A stretch of 64,000 bases of DNA from Isoetes taiwanensis (GCA_021234155.1 JAJEKV010000021.1:13949760-14013759), one strand, 5' to 3'. Counted from the first letter of the stretch, positions 1 through 12,163 are shown. Notes: generated from the letters alone by a model not told the origin. Program-made: numbers and translations.

Positions 1-901
1 GTGAGCGAAGGCAGAGATAGCAAGTTCATCAACAATTCTGCCTTGCACACCTGAAACAATTTGTAAATAGTTAGGTGAAACACATTGTAAATAGTCAACT
101 GACAGCCAGCCATTTTTGTTGTTCATGTAGGCTGGCCAATTTTGTATACATTTTGATATATCCTTTGGATCTGGATATACTTATTAAGTTATCAATGAAT
201 ATTTTTATCTTCTTTGCACAATTGATGATTAGAAACTGTTATCAACTTGAAGGCAGGCTGCTCATTATTTGTTGGCATGTCTGCTCATCCATACTATACA
301 GGTTGTCTTTCACCAAAGTCATGTCAAATTTGCAAATCCTAACGAGGTGGCTGTACACTGTGGCCAGTGGTTTGTCTAAAAGAAGTTGAAAACTTAATTC
401 TCCTTCCAATTGTTTGTAATAGTAGCCAGAAAGTATGACCTCACCAATTCCAAAAACATTGCCCCGAGCCCATCTTCATAATTATCTAGTAATGTGTTCT
501 TTGTCTCAATACATTTCAGGACATAAAAGTCTACACCCTCAGCATTGCCTTCTTCTGCATTCACTGCAAAATTGTCCCCTACTTCTACATTAGAGCTGAT
601 CAGATCATGGTCACCATCATCTTCACTATCAGTCTCCTCGTCTTCGGACACAACCTCATTGTCGGGGAATTTCTGCTGATTACGCTCTTTTGGGACCAAC
701 TCATTTGTCTCCCAACCTCCTATCTGAGATTTAGTGCTCTGAGTCTCATTTCCCTTTGCCGGCAAGACATGCAAAAAAACATGACAAAGGTCTATGTGCA
801 AGCTTCAAAGGATTTTCTCTATCAAAAGGCTGATGCAATGAATTTTAGTTATCCCTTTGAGGGTGAGCATCATACCTTTCGATCTATCTATACTATGAGG
901 G
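1..901. other. Flanking DNA left of the gypsy element
   Basis: AT-rich sequence ending where the gypsy 3' LTR starts. The only open frame of note is the acidic minus-strand ORF at 394-801, listed separately. No promoter, RNA gene or repeat was recognised. Confidence 0.4.
394..801 (-). CDS. Hypothetical acidic protein fragment
   Basis: Open frame of 135 codons that I cannot assign to a family. The first third is polar, the middle is strongly acidic (a run of E and D around residues 50-65, including SEDEETDSEDDGDHD), and the last third (GVDFYVLKC, LLDNYEDGLG) looks folded. This tail loosely recalls the C-terminal part of plant transposase-like proteins such as the one at 14.2-16.9 kb, but I could not align it. 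It could be an exon of a transposon or host gene cut off by the neighbouring retroelement. No splice sites were confirmed. Confidence 0.25.
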   Translation of the reverse strand: MHIDLCHVFLHVLPAKGNETQSTKSQIGGWETNELVPKERNQQKFPDNEVVSEDEETDSEDDGDHDLISSNVEVGDNFAVNAEEGNAEGVDFYVLKCIETKNTLLDNYEDGLGAMFLELVRSYFLATITNNWKEN

Positions 902-2572
902 TGCGTGGCGTCTCCTACTCGTATCGGTGCACTCAGGTATACAAGCGAGTTCATCCCCATACCAGCTCCATGCTAATACTGGGGCCCTCCACATGACACT
1001 TTACCAACCGTGGCGGGTTCCGGTGGGAAGAGTGGAAGGGTCATTGCACCCCGTCTCCCTCGGGGCCTACCTAGGCTGCGGGCGTAAACATACATGTCGA
1101 GTAGCACATACATCAACATCATATGACCATCACGAAGGATGGTCCTCCACATATCTGCATAGACAAAGATCGGCACATCACATAGGGAATCCTACCCAAG
1201 GCTCGGACTCAAGGGATGGTGATGGCTTGGGTCTCGAGTTCATTGCGCATGTAATTCATGGCAATGGATTTGGGCATATGAACATGGCTTAGGGTTGTCC
1301 ACTCCACCCGCCCCTCCCATTGCACACACTTTGCGAGTAGGTTGAAAAGTGTTGGGACTGGACCAGCCAGCGGGATGCATAGCCAAGGGGGCTATATCTG
1401 GGTTACATCTCCCGGTTCAGATGGGGCAGGTAGGGATCTCTCCCTCGAGAGATCTACATCTTTGACTCAAGGTGACTAGAGACCCCTTTGCCCGTGATAT
1501 CGACTTGAACTCAATGGAAGGTCATATTCACCACCTCACAGTGTCGAGCCCATGCCTTGCCCACACGCAGGTGGCAAGCCATTAGACCTAGTCACAATGA
1601 TCCCCGGCGGCACTAACACACCATAGGGATGGTTCAGAGTCGAACACGAACCTCCTTATAAGCCGGTCGGCCCCTTCACCCACAACCAGGTGTGGCTCTT
1701 TGCCTGAGCCGCATCTACGGTGTGCTAGAGAGGCTACTCTAGGAGCATCAACTACAAAGCTTTTAGGTCTCTACCCCCTTCCCAATACAAGGAGTTCATA
1801 GAGATGCATCATCCATATACTCCCTGAGAGAACTAAAGAACTAAATCTAATCTACAACATAGAGTTAGGTTCTTTAGTTAGAATCTGCTATCTAGAGATC
1901 TAGAGGGCTGCTATGGCCAATCTAATAGGCTAAACCCTCTTTGATACAATGACTAAAATAGGGTTTAGACTATCTAATTGGCCAAATACCTGATCCTTGA
2001 GAGGCTCCTCGACTGAGCTCGACCATCCTATTTGAAGCTTTCGAATCTAGAGAAACTAAGGATGCAATTCTCCCAATCGAGTGCGGGATGCGGTTTTTTT
2101 TGTTGAGGCAGCCAAAGCAGAGTTCTCAAGCCCTAAAATCGAAAATTGGGCTAGTTAGGGTTTCCTACCCTATATAGACAAGGGGGTTGGCTAGGGTTTC
2201 CAATTATCCCCTTTTGGCATGTGGGATAATTGGAAATGGGCCCACTTGCCTTTAAGGGCTAGGTGGCCAAATGTGCACACATGGAAATGTGTGCCCACAT
2301 TAATGTGTACATTGGAAAATGTGCACATTAATTGCACCTATGGGTGTGGCCCACTTGGCATGAAGTGTCCACTTGGAAATGTGTGCCCACATTAATGTGT
2401 ACATTGGAAAATGTGCACATTAATAGTTGCACATATTTTCGGCAAGTTACCCCCTAGGGCTACTCACGGCTACACGCTAAGCGTACCGTCGGTTTGGAGT
2501 GGCGTGTAATGCGGTGTGACGAGCGATGCGGTATACGCGTCGGGCGATATCTTTGTCTTTGGAAACGTCACA
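902..2572 (-). repeat. 3' LTR of the gypsy element
   Basis: About 1.67 kb, aligning end to end with 12560-14231. On the minus strand it starts TGTGACG right after the purine tract. It contains a CTATATAG TATA-like box at 2170-2177 and two ~50-bp direct repeats rich in GTGTGCCCACATTAATG near 2285-2335 and 2377-2425. Differences from the other LTR concentrate at CAG/CTG positions. Confidence 0.85.
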
Positions 2573-2586
2573 TTCTCCCCACCTTG
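2573..2586 (-). other. Polypurine tract of the gypsy element
   Basis: On the minus strand this reads CAAGGTGGGGAGAA, immediately before the TG start of the 3' LTR. This is the expected place and composition for the plus-strand DNA primer of an LTR retrotransposon. Confidence 0.75.
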
Positions 2587-3427
2587 AAATGATCTTTGTC
2601 GCAAACATCGTGGGTCTCCCCACCTTGGGATCATCGTAACCTGCAATCAACCTGATACATACGATTACTACTATAATTCTTACACATTTCTTAAAATTAC
2701 CTTAAGGTAATATTTTTATGCCATTATCACCTTATTATATTATAACATAACTTATCAATTCACAACATTACTAACAGATTACTCCAAAATTCACTTAACA
2801 TTACAATTAAGTTTATCAAAATTTAAAATTAACGTCAGAGGCACTCTTCATTCCTTGCAACACATTCCAACAAAATTTGTGTTGCAAGTCTTAAATAACT
2901 CGGAGACCTCCTTGCCCTCGGAGCTCTCTGGCTTGGCTGTGGTCGACACTCACGTTAGTACCATTTAATTATTAAATAAAATTTTGGTTATATGGTGACC
3001 ACCCACCTATTTACATGGATGCATGGCTAATCTCCGTAGGAAGAGGGTGAATCTTCCATTATGGGCGGAGGCAGCGCCTACATGCCTATATGCGCTCATG
3101 CCTACACCTCTAGTTGCCCGGGTGGAGGATATCCTTCTCGGCGTGGGGAAGAAGGATAGATTCCTCCTATCAAAGCATATATGGGGCTAAAGGTGCTTTC
3201 CCTATCAATGCATTCCTTCATGACCTCCTTTCTCTCGAGGTCGTCTGCTTAGATGGGGACAGTAGACTTTCTAATCTACCTTCCTTTCCCCAAAGCGGAA
3301 GCGGTCATGCCTACATTGGCATTACACCCGCCCTAGAGATCACCGTAGCGGTCTCATCATCGGTAGCAACGCATGCGACCCATACCAAGCATAGGTTGCA
3401 TCGTAGATTAATCTTACTACACCAGAA
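2587..3427 (-). other. Gypsy 3' untranslated region
   Basis: Between the chromodomain end and the purine tract. AT-rich at 2650-2850. I see no conserved coding sequence here; the plus-strand frame at 3114-3431 has no recognisable domain. Confidence 0.45.
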
Positions 3428-3634
3428 TTAACCTACACAAATCGACATGCACGGGCCGATTTCTTGAGGAGATGACCTTGCCGTCCCATTGCTCCATAAA
3501 GCGTGGGTACTTTGCTTTACTAAATCTTTCTTAAGTACCCGCGTCGCGTCTTCCAGCGGTAAGTGTTTCCACTTGACCAAATCTTTGGAGGAATTCGATC
3601 TCCTCGTTTTCTTGAAAGCTTTATCAAGAATCAA
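3428..3634 (-). pseudogene. Gypsy pol C-terminus, chromodomain
   Basis: The frame carries LVKWKHLPLEDAT, which matches the core of the chromodomain at the C-terminus of plant chromoviruses (usual form LVKWKGLP..DATWE). In the host this domain directs integration to modified chromatin. The tryptophan after DAT is R here (DATRVLKKDLV), and the frame does not join the integrase directly. Its position after the integrase and before the 3' LTR supports the call. Confidence 0.6.
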
Positions 3635-4212
3635 TTGCGGAACTATTTCATTTGTTCCTCCGTCATTTCCAACAAGCGTTGGCGAATCAAGACCGTGCGG
3701 ATTCGGGGTATCTTCTTCGACAAACTCACGTGGAAGACCTTATGAATCTTTAGGTGTCTTTGGCAAGTCTAGCTTGTAGGCTTGATTACCTAATTTCTCG
3801 ACTATTACGAAAGGTCCAGCCCACCTTGGAGCAAGCTTCTTGCAATTGCCGATCTGAGCTTTGCACTGCTTCACCTTGATCTTGAGCCAAACATCATCTC
3901 CAACTTTGAACTCTCTTCTTGTTCGCTTGCTTGTCGGCGATGCTCTTTTGTCGACTTCTTGCTGCTAGCAGATACCCTCTAACTTCTTCCACAAAGGCTG
4001 CGCATATCGGCCAACATCTGCTGCGAAACTTCCACTTTTGACACGGGGTTGTGCCAAATTAATGCGGAGTTAAACAGCGATAGCCGTAATTGATCATAAG
4101 CGGCGACATTTGGGATGATTCTGCTTGGTGCTATTGTATGCAAACTCCACCAAGTGAATAAATTCTTCCCACATACTTTGCTTATTCGGACATAGTTTAA
4201 GTAGCATGTCCT

Positions 4213-4699
4213 CTAAAATCTGTTGGTCCGCTCCGTCGGCCATCCGTCGAGGATGATATGCGCGTGCTCATGGATAGCCGTGCGGATCGTCGCAAAGAGG
4301 TCTTGCCAAAAAGCGCTCATGAACCGGATCCACAGCCGGAGATGATCTCCCTTGGCATGCCATGAAGCACGAAGATCTCTTTGGTGAAGAGCTTTCTTTG
4401 TATCCATGGGCTGTATCGTGGTTACGCAAGGCACAAAATGTGCCATCTTCGACAACTTGTCGACCACTACCATCAAGGCATCCTTGCCTCTCATTTGTTC
4501 TTGGGAGTCCTGTGATGAAATCCATGCTGATTACCTCCCACTTAGCGTTTGGCACCGCTAATGGCTCTAATGCCCACAGGAATTGAAGCTGCTCCGCCTT
4601 AAATGCTGTTGTCATAGCTGACATTCCTTGATGTAGCAAGCTATTTGCTTCTTCATTCTGGCCAATAATAGGCTGCTGCGCTTTGAAATATGTTTTCAT
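4213..4699 (-). pseudogene. Gypsy integrase core
   Basis: Two overlapping frames carry the integrase catalytic core. One has WEVISMDFITGLPRT, containing the first catalytic aspartate in the usual gypsy context. The other has DALMVVVDKLSKMAHFVPC, the segment that normally follows it. The change of frame between them shows a frameshift near 4490. Integrase inserts the retroelement DNA into the chromosome. The upstream frame (4653-4967) covers the zinc-binding N-terminal region, with the run NHRVRKLILHDTHNSPIAG matching the usual histidine part. Confidence 0.75.
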
Positions 4700-4816
4700 G
4701 AATCCCGCATGGCCCAGCTATTGGGCTGTTGTGCGTGTCATGGAGGATTAACTTCCTTACACGATGATTGAGATGCGCACAACTTGCTCTTATGGTATAA
4801 CAGGTTGCCTTCCTTC

Positions 4817-5300
4817 TTATAATGCTTGAAGGCCTCCGCTCTTTATCATTTCTAGCCTCCTTGAAAGGCTTGCCCATACTTCCACTGAAATCCACATCCG
4901 TTGGCAAGGACTCTTCAATCCTTTTACCAAAGTCATTTGGAGGCGTCGAAATTGCATTGCAATGCACTCTAGTTGTCGGGGATGCCTTGAAAGCGCATCT
5001 GCTACCACATTGAGCTTCCCGGCTTGTAGACTATATCAAAGTCATATTCTTGAGGAACTCCATCCATCTCCATTTTTGCCTCAGATTAAGGTGTGGTTGC
5101 GTGAATACATATTGGAGCTCGATGGTCGGTATCCAATTGGAACTTCCTTCCCAAGAGATAATGCCTCCATATTCTTAATGCCCCGACAACCGCAAGCAAC
5201 TCGATCGTGCGTTGGGTAGCGGCGTCTCGGCGTCGTTCATCTTCACGGAATCATACGCTACCACGCGCTCTTCTTGCATAAGCCTTTGCACTGTAGCTAT
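4817..5300 (-). pseudogene. Gypsy RNase H region
   Basis: The end of the RNase H domain is marked by VADALSRHPRQ, the near-universal gypsy motif joining RNase H to integrase. Upstream in other frames are pieces resembling the tether segment WRWMEFLK. The region is split over several frames. RNase H removes the RNA template during reverse transcription. Confidence 0.7.
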
Positions 5301-5549
5301 CTTACTCGCATCTGTTGCTACAAGCTTATCTTTCTCGGGTCCGCGGGGTTAAGGCCTGGGGGGCTGTTGTTAAAGCTTCCTTCAACAATTCAAACCCCTT
5401 TTGGGCTTTCTTGTGCCAATGCTCTACCCAATCTTTCACCTTCTCGCCCTCGTCAGGTCACATTAGCGGGGCTGCTATCTTAGCAAAGTTCTTCACGAAC
5501 TTCTGTAGTAGTACTGCTAGGCCGAGGAAACTTCGACTTCATGCACATT

Positions 5550-6130
5550 CTTCGCCCCGGCCGAATGATGGCGGCTTCAATCTTGGCGGGTCTGTTGAGA
5601 TGCCTTCCTGGCGAGATCACATGACCTAGATACTCCACCTTTTACATTTGCGGTGGCGCCCGACAACTTGGCGCATGGCCGGTGCCTCCTCAACTTTTCT
5701 AGCACTCTTCTCAAGTGTTGTGCGTGCTCTTCAAGGGATCTACTATACACCAAAATGTCGTCAAAGAAAACAATTACAAAGGTGTCCGGGAACTCCACGA
5801 AGATATCGTTCATGAGCCTCATGAGCGTTGCGGGCGGGCATTTGATAAGCCGAAAGGCATTCTTGTGAACTCATAATGCCCATACCGCGTTGCGAAAGCG
5901 GTCTTATGGATATCTTCTTCCTTTATCCTGATCTGATGATAACGACCTTAAGTCGATTTTGGAGAAGATCTTTGCACCTTGGAGCTGATCCATCAAATTC
6001 GTCGATCTTGGGGCGCATACTTGTTCTTAATGGTGTGCTTATTCAACTGTCTATAGTCTATGCACATTCTCAAAGATCCATCCTTCTTCTTGACAAAAGA
6101 ATGGGCGCCCAAGCGGCGAGACACTAGGTC
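5550..6130 (-). pseudogene. Gypsy reverse transcriptase
   Basis: Minus-strand pieces carry the RT palm. Around 5940-6030 there is [18 protein letters not shown], the block that includes a catalytic aspartate. At 5577-5822 the frame reads MRLMNDIF, then FVIVFFDDILVYS, where FFDD stands in place of the usual YxDD catalytic pair. The family copies the element RNA into DNA. The frame is broken between the blocks. Confidence 0.75.
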
Positions 6131-6488
6131 TAATGAAACCTAGGTCGAGCGGCTCCTGCTGCTTCTTGACTCAGGCAACTCTGCGTTGTCATTCTATATG
6201 GAGCCTTACTTGTTGGCTTTGTTCCTGGTTCGAGTGCAATCTCGCACTCAACTCCCCTATAAGGAGGGCTGCTTGATCTCATGCGGAAAGAGATCATGGA
6301 ACTCCGTGATCAGCTTAGCTACTTGCCCGGCAACTTCTTCGAGCACCTTGTCTTCTTTGCTTCCTTCCGATTACGGCTCACTAATCTCAAGCTTGAAGAT
6401 GTATGCCACTTGCTCACTCTTGATGCACTTGAGCGACCATTTAGAAGACATACTGCTTTGCATGATGGGAACAACTTCCTTTGTTATC

Positions 6489-6700
6489 TCAATGATCTTG
6501 CCGTCGGGCGTTGGGAAGGTCACTTTCCGCTTTCCACGGTCGATAATGGCCCTCGGCTGGCCCAAGGTACTCCATTCCTATGATCAAGTCATACTTTCCA
6601 ATGCCCATTACTTCTGCCCCCATCACGGATATTAATCCACGGCAAGTCGATGTCGAAGTTAATTCTCTTGCCGTAGATGCGCCTTCTTGCACCACTTGCT
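6489..6700 (-). pseudogene. Gypsy aspartic protease, C-terminal part
   Basis: The frame contains GKYDLIIGMEYLG, corresponding to the FDVILGMDWL block near the end of the retroviral-type aspartic protease. The catalytic DTG part is not in the same frame; a V-D-S-E-V-A-like piece lies near 6770-6800. The protease matures the Gag-Pol polyprotein. Its place between gag and RT is as expected. Confidence 0.6.
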
Positions 6701-6829
6701 AAAACAACGGGTCTTGGCTTTGACTTTTAGCGGCTTCAACTTCAACATTTGAACCATTACGGGGGATGCAAAGTTATGGCTACTTCTGAGTCTATCAAGA
6801 CTATGAAGGACTTAGCTTTAGCCTTCCCT

Positions 6830-9800
6830 CTTTGTGGAAATTACCTTATCTTGGCTCTCTGCTTGCTCGTATCTATTGCGGCAAAGATGTGACACTCACC
6901 ACGGATGTAGTCGCGGGCCTCTTCGCCCGTCGTCGTCCGACGGGCGTCCCAATCTCCCAACTCAGCTAGAGCTGCACTCATGGCGTAGGGGCGGTTCTTT
7001 GTCCTATGGCTGGCTGGAAGCACTGAAGCCCGGTTGCTTTTCTATGCACTCCTCGCCTCTTTTCCTTGGGCATCGCTTGCAAAAGGATTACCTTTGCTTT
7101 GGAGTAGTTTGACCTCTCACGCTTGTCCTTGAAGGACACTGCTTCTTCTCCCCTTTGCTTCCCCTGGTTCCCACCACGTGGGGTTCTAATTTGGACTGGA
7201 CTGGCTGCCACAGGGGCTATAGCTTCTGTCGCCTTGCCTTTATCACGGAAATGCTTTGCTGCTTGTGCCAGCTATTCGAGGTCGACCCCCGCAAGCTTAT
7301 AGCCTTGGATTAAACCGATCTTGTCCTAGGGTTTATTGCCCTCACAAGCTTGCGGATCTCCTCATTGACCCCTCAATATAGCTTTCTCTTTGCATGCTTC
7401 TCTCCCAACCCGGCACATACGACCTTAGCCTCATGAATTCCTCTGTATATTTTGAACTGATTTGTTGCCCTTTGCGCAGCACAATAAAAGCTGCTTTGCA
7501 TCATCTTTGGACTTATGTTCCCTTGGGCGTAATGGCTTTGAAGGCTTTAGCAAACTTTCACGAACTTACAAGCATCCTGCTTAAGCCGTGTGCCTTTGCA
7601 TAACCCTTCCACCAAATCCGGCGGCTCCTTTCAAGTTGGCTGTTGCAACTTCGCCTTTGTCCTTATCCTTCATGCCATAAGCATTTCCATACTCGCTCAT
7701 TTAGGTCCAGCCATGCCTCTGCTTCCAATCGACTGTTCTCCCCGAGAACTGTTCCGGTTCCGGGCCTTCCATACATTGCCGGTCGCGGAATCTACCTTCT
7801 TACGGTAGTCGAGGCCCTGGTATCTCTTTTGTCGATCCCTGCGGGGTGTTCCTCTGCCTTCCCTCTGTTATTTCTCGAGCTGTTCTTCCTCTTCCTCGCC
7901 AGTCGGTCGAGTGCGAACTTGAGTCGGAAGATTCCGGACTGGGGATCTCCTTCTCTTGCTCCTCTTCTTGTCCCTTCCTTCCCTCCGAAGCTGATGCTTG
8001 CGGCGGCCGAGCATTGCCCACCGAACCCACTCACTTTGCTTGGCGGATAGTAATGCCTTTATCTGCTCGGATCCGTCCTCATCAGGGCTATCTCCTCCTC
8101 TGGGGTCATGGGTTCCCTATCTTCAAATAGGTTCCTTGCCGGGGTGGTGCGGGGCGGGGTTTGCTCTTCTATGAGGTCTCGCAGTTGTCGTTCCCCTAGC
8201 AGCTTAGTCCTCTCTAGCTGCATCCACAAGTGATTAATGGCTATATGGTTAGTTCCATTTGTTCTCTTGCATTGTTTATGTTTGTTGGTATAATTGTGGG
8301 GCAAAATACATCAACGAAACATTTAAAGTCTTGTGAGAATTGTATTTATATATCATATAATATTTTAGATACAAAAAGTCTCAGGGATCAAGAGTCTAAC
8401 TAGTCTTGAAATCGTAGGTAAGGCGGGTTGTCTTCAAAAAACTTCTTAACTTGGGCCGTCCCTACCGAAGGTGACCCAAGTTCGATGATGCTGGCGACGA
8501 GCCTCCACGGATGGCTCTCACCGGGTCTTCTACCTAGGTCGGATGTAAGGGGCATGATCCTTTCGCTAATCTCGCGGCGTCGGGTGGGGTATGGCGAAGT
8601 CGAAGAGGTCAAGTGCCATTGCCCTCTTGACTAAAGGCAAGCATAGTCGACATTTGTTGCTATTCGAGCATGCTGCGAGAAGCGATGATAGTGCAATCGG
8701 CATAAATACTCCTTCTTAGCCCACGGGACTGAACTTGCGGTGAATTACCGCTATTCTCCCCATCTATCGGCAGCGGCAAGTAGTATCGGCGACTGTCGTT
8801 GTGTGTGTCGAAGCTTCCCGCTTGTTTGGCCTCCGGCTCGTGCCGCCCGGGTACTCGTCGACCTCAACCCGGTGAGCTCTCTGTAGTCTTCAATTGTGCG
8901 GTCGAGCCTCCCGAGGTCGATTCCTTCTCCTTTTGGCGGGGGTGATATCGAAGGCCCGGCATTAGGATGCTCGTGGTCTTCCACGGATCCCCATCTGTTC
9001 TTGGAGGGCGAGGAACTCCTCCTCGTTGGCAGACTCCTTTCGTCCATCAATTGCGATGCTGCTATGTAGGCACGGATGTCAGTGCGTCTCCCCGTGTAGG
9101 TGTTGGACTCCCTCACTTGAAGCGGGAAGTCTCGAGGCTCCCCGGGACGATGAAGTCGATCCAGGTCGGTCTACCCGCGCATTTGGTGGGGCGATTCGTC
9201 CAACTGAGCTCCCTCTCCGGCATTGGGGAAGGTTACGGATGTCAGGAGGAGTAGATACTCCTCTCCGTCGATGATGATAGGGGCTAGGCTTGTGATGCCT
9301 AGCCCGAGTGGGGAGCAACTCGATGCCTGGCTCTGCTTTCGAAATTGATCAGCTCCTGCTCTCCTTGGGCCGTTCTTAGATGCGAGTCGAGCTCGTGTAT
9401 CCTTCGTCGTCCAGACTCTTCTTCATCCTCTCTTGCTTCTGTTCTGTTGATCTTTGCGAACAAACATTTGCTCTTCCTCTTGCTCAGCTATGGGGTCTAC
9501 CTCCCTCGGAGGGATAGAGGTTGCCCCCATCTGGTTCTCGGCGCGGTGGGATAAGAAGATGGCTAGGGCGGCGTTGTAAGAGAAGTACTTGGTCTGTTGG
9601 TATCGCCGGGACCATGTAGTCGGGTAGTCTCTGCGCCTTGTTAGTCAAGTACTTGGCGATGTTGGGGACATCGCCCAAGGCTGCTTGAAGGGATTGGCGG
9701 GGAACAAAGTATCCTATGCAAGGGGGAACTTGAACAAGGGAGGGTCCTACCCTGGCTTGAAACTCTGCTAGCACCTGCCTATAAGCTGGGGTTGCATTTA

Positions 9801-9912
9801 GCGTAGCTTGGATGTCGATTTCTTTCACAAAGACTTGGAAGATGTCGTTGACATCTGCCTCGATGCTTTTATGGGAGTGGCGCTGTACCATCGCCCGAAA
9901 TCAGCAGTAGCC
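6830..9912 (-). pseudogene. Gypsy gag, fragmented
   Basis: The start is probably the ATG at about 9912, followed closely by the 135-codon frame 9484-9891 (DVNDIFQVFVKEIDIQ, QVLAEFQARVGPSLVQV). Further pieces occur at 8751-9116 and 8059-8304 (polar, rich in R and E), and near 7640-7720 the minus strand reads EYGNAYGMKDKDKGEVATA, like the nucleocapsid-proximal part of plant gypsy Gag. A residual Cys-rich zinc knuckle may lie near 7070-7100 but is too damaged to be sure. Gag forms the virus-like particle. Confidence 0.55.
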
Positions 9913-10214
9913 ATTGATCTAGCAAGGAAGGGAGTATCGAGCGGATCTGTGGCCTCGGTGAGGCCTGAAAAGATCGCCTAAGCAGTGGGGAGCAAATTTG
10001 CAGGGTGCCAATTGAGAAATGGGGAACTTATTTATAGAAAAGGGGAAAACCCTAGTTTTTGGATGACCTAGATTTTACTAAGATTAGGCAATTCTGATCT
10101 ATTAAGGGATGCAATTGCAAGTTTGAAGACTATTTCTAGAGTTTGAGCATGCTAAGGACAGCTACTGAACCTATTGTGCAATTTGGAGATCATTTGGTGA
10201 TGAAATGGTACGGG

Positions 10215-10281
10215 GTCTCATACGTTGCGCCCAGCCCGATTTCTAAAATGTAGAAATCTGTCCTGGCGCGACGTGTGAGAC
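10215..10281. repeat. 67-bp hairpin, copy 1
   Basis: Starts GTCTCATACGT and ends ACGTGTGAGAC. The outer arms pair, then GCGCC pairs with GGCGC, and an inner stem GATTTCTA pairs with TAGAAATC around an AAATG loop. Nearly identical to copy 2. Confidence 0.8.
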
Positions 10282-10413
10282 ATGGGTCCTAATTGGGCTA
10301 GGATTACTCAATTTAGGTGATCTAAGGCTGTAATTCCACTAAACTCATCGAGTTAGGCAGAATTGACCCCTTACTTGGTCGATTTGGAGCTGTTTTGGGC
10401 ACTTTTGGGCATG

Positions 10414-10480
10414 GTCTCACACGTTGCGCCCAGCCCGATTTCTAAAATGTAGAAATCTGTCCTGGCGCGACGTGTGAGAC
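10414..10480. repeat. 67-bp hairpin, copy 2
   Basis: Starts GTCTCACACGT and ends ACGTGTGAGAC, with the same inner stem GATTTCTA/TAGAAATC. The outer arms pair perfectly over the first 11 bases. Confidence 0.85.
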
Positions 10481-10623
10481 ATCGTCTCAATTTTGCTCAA
10501 AACCCCAATTTAACTAAAACGAAGGCTAGGGATCGATATCTTGACCTATTTAAACAAGGTTTGACACTTTATTTACACAAAATTTTCTTTATATTAACAA
10601 AATTTTCCAGTTATTTACAAAAC

Positions 10624-11184
10624 TCAAGGTCGTTCACCCTTGATGTGCCTGGCAAGATACATATCCTGCCTCATGAGGGTAACCCTCTTGGCGCACCGTG
10701 CGGCCGTTGAATCTTCAAAATGCTTAACTATATGCGCTTCGGCCGCCTCTTGTAAAACACTGGCAACATCTCTCATCACGCGCGCATATATGTGTTGTAT
10801 TCTTGTATGACTTCGCGGACCAAACGCTGGAACGGCGCCCGGGGAATCAGGAGTCCGTAACTCTTCTGGAAGTGGCGGATCTCCTTGAGTGCCCTGTCTT
10901 CCAGCTTCTTCTTCTTGCTCCGCTTCTTCCCTGGTGCTCGGGGAGGCTTGGGCTTTGGTGGAGGGGGGCTTGATTAATGCGGCTCTTCGCCGGTGCCCGC
11001 CTTCAATCGTTCTCACCCGGTGCTCCTGGTAATAGGCATTGTAGGCCTCCCACTTTGCCATATATGCGTCGTGCTCCCTGATCCTCTTCTGATAGACCTT
11101 TAGGGGGTCTATCACATAGGCTTCCCGTTGCGGCCGTGGGGCCTTGACCCTATCCCACGTCGGAAATGGTGGGGGCTTCGCCAC
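10624..11184 (-). CDS. Extra ORF upstream of gypsy gag
   Basis: An open frame of 186 codons between the 5' LTR and gag on the element strand. No family is recognised. It starts [18 protein letters not shown], has a charged, probably helical part ([20 protein letters not shown]), a low-complexity acidic linker ([12 protein letters not shown]), and a helical C-terminus ([21 protein letters not shown]). Upstream minus-strand pieces at 11150-11368 and 11443-11737 (starting MSEILKKLHGQ), rich in R, P and G, probably belong to the same ORF before frameshifts. Long gypsy elements often carry such an additional ORF; its role is unknown. It could instead be the true N-terminal half of gag. Confidence 0.5.
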   Translation of the reverse strand: MAKPPPFPTWDRVKAPRPQREAYVIDPLKVYQKRIREHDAYMAKWEAYNAYYQEHRVRTIEGGHRRRAALIKPPSTKAQASPSTREEAEQEEEAGRQGTQGDPPLPEELRTPDSPGAVPAFGPRSHTRIQHIYARVMRDVASVLQEAAEAHIVKHFEDSTAARCAKRVTLMRQDMYLARHIKGERP

Positions 11185-11737
11185 CTGCCCGGCCTCCTCC
11201 TGCTCTTGGGCCGTCTGCTCTGGGACCTCTTCCTCTACGACCGGGGGCTTTGAAGAGCTTGCCCCGTCTGCGCCCGCTGCGTAGTCTCCATCCAGTCGTC
11301 GGTGGTGGCGGGGGTCTCCCCTCGATGGCTGGCGTTGTTGATGGCGGGGGCCTTGGCTCGCTTCCCAACCTTTACCAGCTTCCTCTTGCCTGCCTTAACG
11401 GCTTTGGCCCTCCTCTTCTTGGGTGCGCTGGCTGTAGTCGGGTCATCTTCCCGACCCTTTGTCCTCTGCTCCCGGCGGCGCTCCTTGGCTTCGTACTTGT
11501 GGGCCCGCGTCGTGCGAGGTCGGCCTCTTCTTAGGGGGGTGAGTCGCGGCAGCTCTTTGCTCCTCTCCTACCTCCTCCTGCGGGTGGATCTCAGCCCAGG
11601 GGTTGTTCTTGGGCTGTTGATGGGTCCGCTTTGTTCCCTCTGCTCCTCTCCACGTGGGTTGGCGTCCCCCGTGTTGCTCCTGCTTGCTCCCAGCTTCCCC
11701 GCCTCTGCCCGTGCAATTTCTTGAGGATCTCACTCAT
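11150..11737 (-). pseudogene. Frameshifted N-terminal part of the gypsy extra ORF
   Basis: Three minus-strand pieces overlap or abut: MSEILKKLHGQRRGSW from 11737, a 96-codon frame at 11443-11733, and a 72-codon frame at 11150-11368. Composition is proline, arginine and glycine rich. They lead into the ORF at 10624-11184. The break points are GC-rich and lie in the zone where CAG/CTG errors are suspected. Confidence 0.35.
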
Positions 11738-12099
11738 GACGTCGGCCCGTCGTCCTCAAGATTTACGTGTGGTCGCTCGGTCCGACCCCGCTTCCCTCAC
11801 TTGCGAAGATTCATGCGTGGAGAAAGCGTTCGAAGAATCTGTGAAAGAGGCGGAGATGGCGGCTGGAGGATCCGCTTGGCTAGGCTTCCTTGCGGTCGCC
11901 GTGCGGGCCATCATTTTCTACGGTTTGTCGACGGAGCTAAGAGCCCGAGAAGATCGCCTTGGCAAGATCTGGCGAAGTTCTAGGGAAGAACGGGGAAAAA
12001 TGGGAGGGATCTCGGTTCTATTTATAGGGCCAAATTTTGGTCAACTTTTAAACTACCTTTTGGGTTGTCTAAGGCATCTAAAACACCTAATTAAGCAAG

Positions 12100-12163
12100 G
12101 TCTCACGTTGCCCAGCCCGATTCCTAGAATCTAGAAACCCTGTCCTGGTGCGACGTGTGAGAC
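12100..12163. repeat. Hairpin, copy 3 (64 bp)
   Basis: GTCTCACGTT to ACGTGTGAGAC; same design as the copies at 10.2-10.5 kb but with changes in the inner stem (GATTCCTA against TAGAAACC). Confidence 0.75.

Larger units (their letters stand above)
9913..10623 (-). other. Spacer between extra ORF and gag with two hairpins
   Basis: A non-coding stretch inside the gypsy element. It holds two copies of a 67-bp inverted repeat (10215-10281 and 10414-10480), described separately. Otherwise AT-rich with no conserved frame. Confidence 0.5.

Noticed and set aside
927-1292. Open frames within the gypsy LTR (also 12497-12959)
   Set aside because: Both LTR copies carry them but in LTR sequence of opposite coding sense, without any domain.
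4362-7808. Many plus-strand open frames opposite the gypsy pol and gag
   Set aside because: They are antisense to recognised RT, integrase and protease segments and show no domain.
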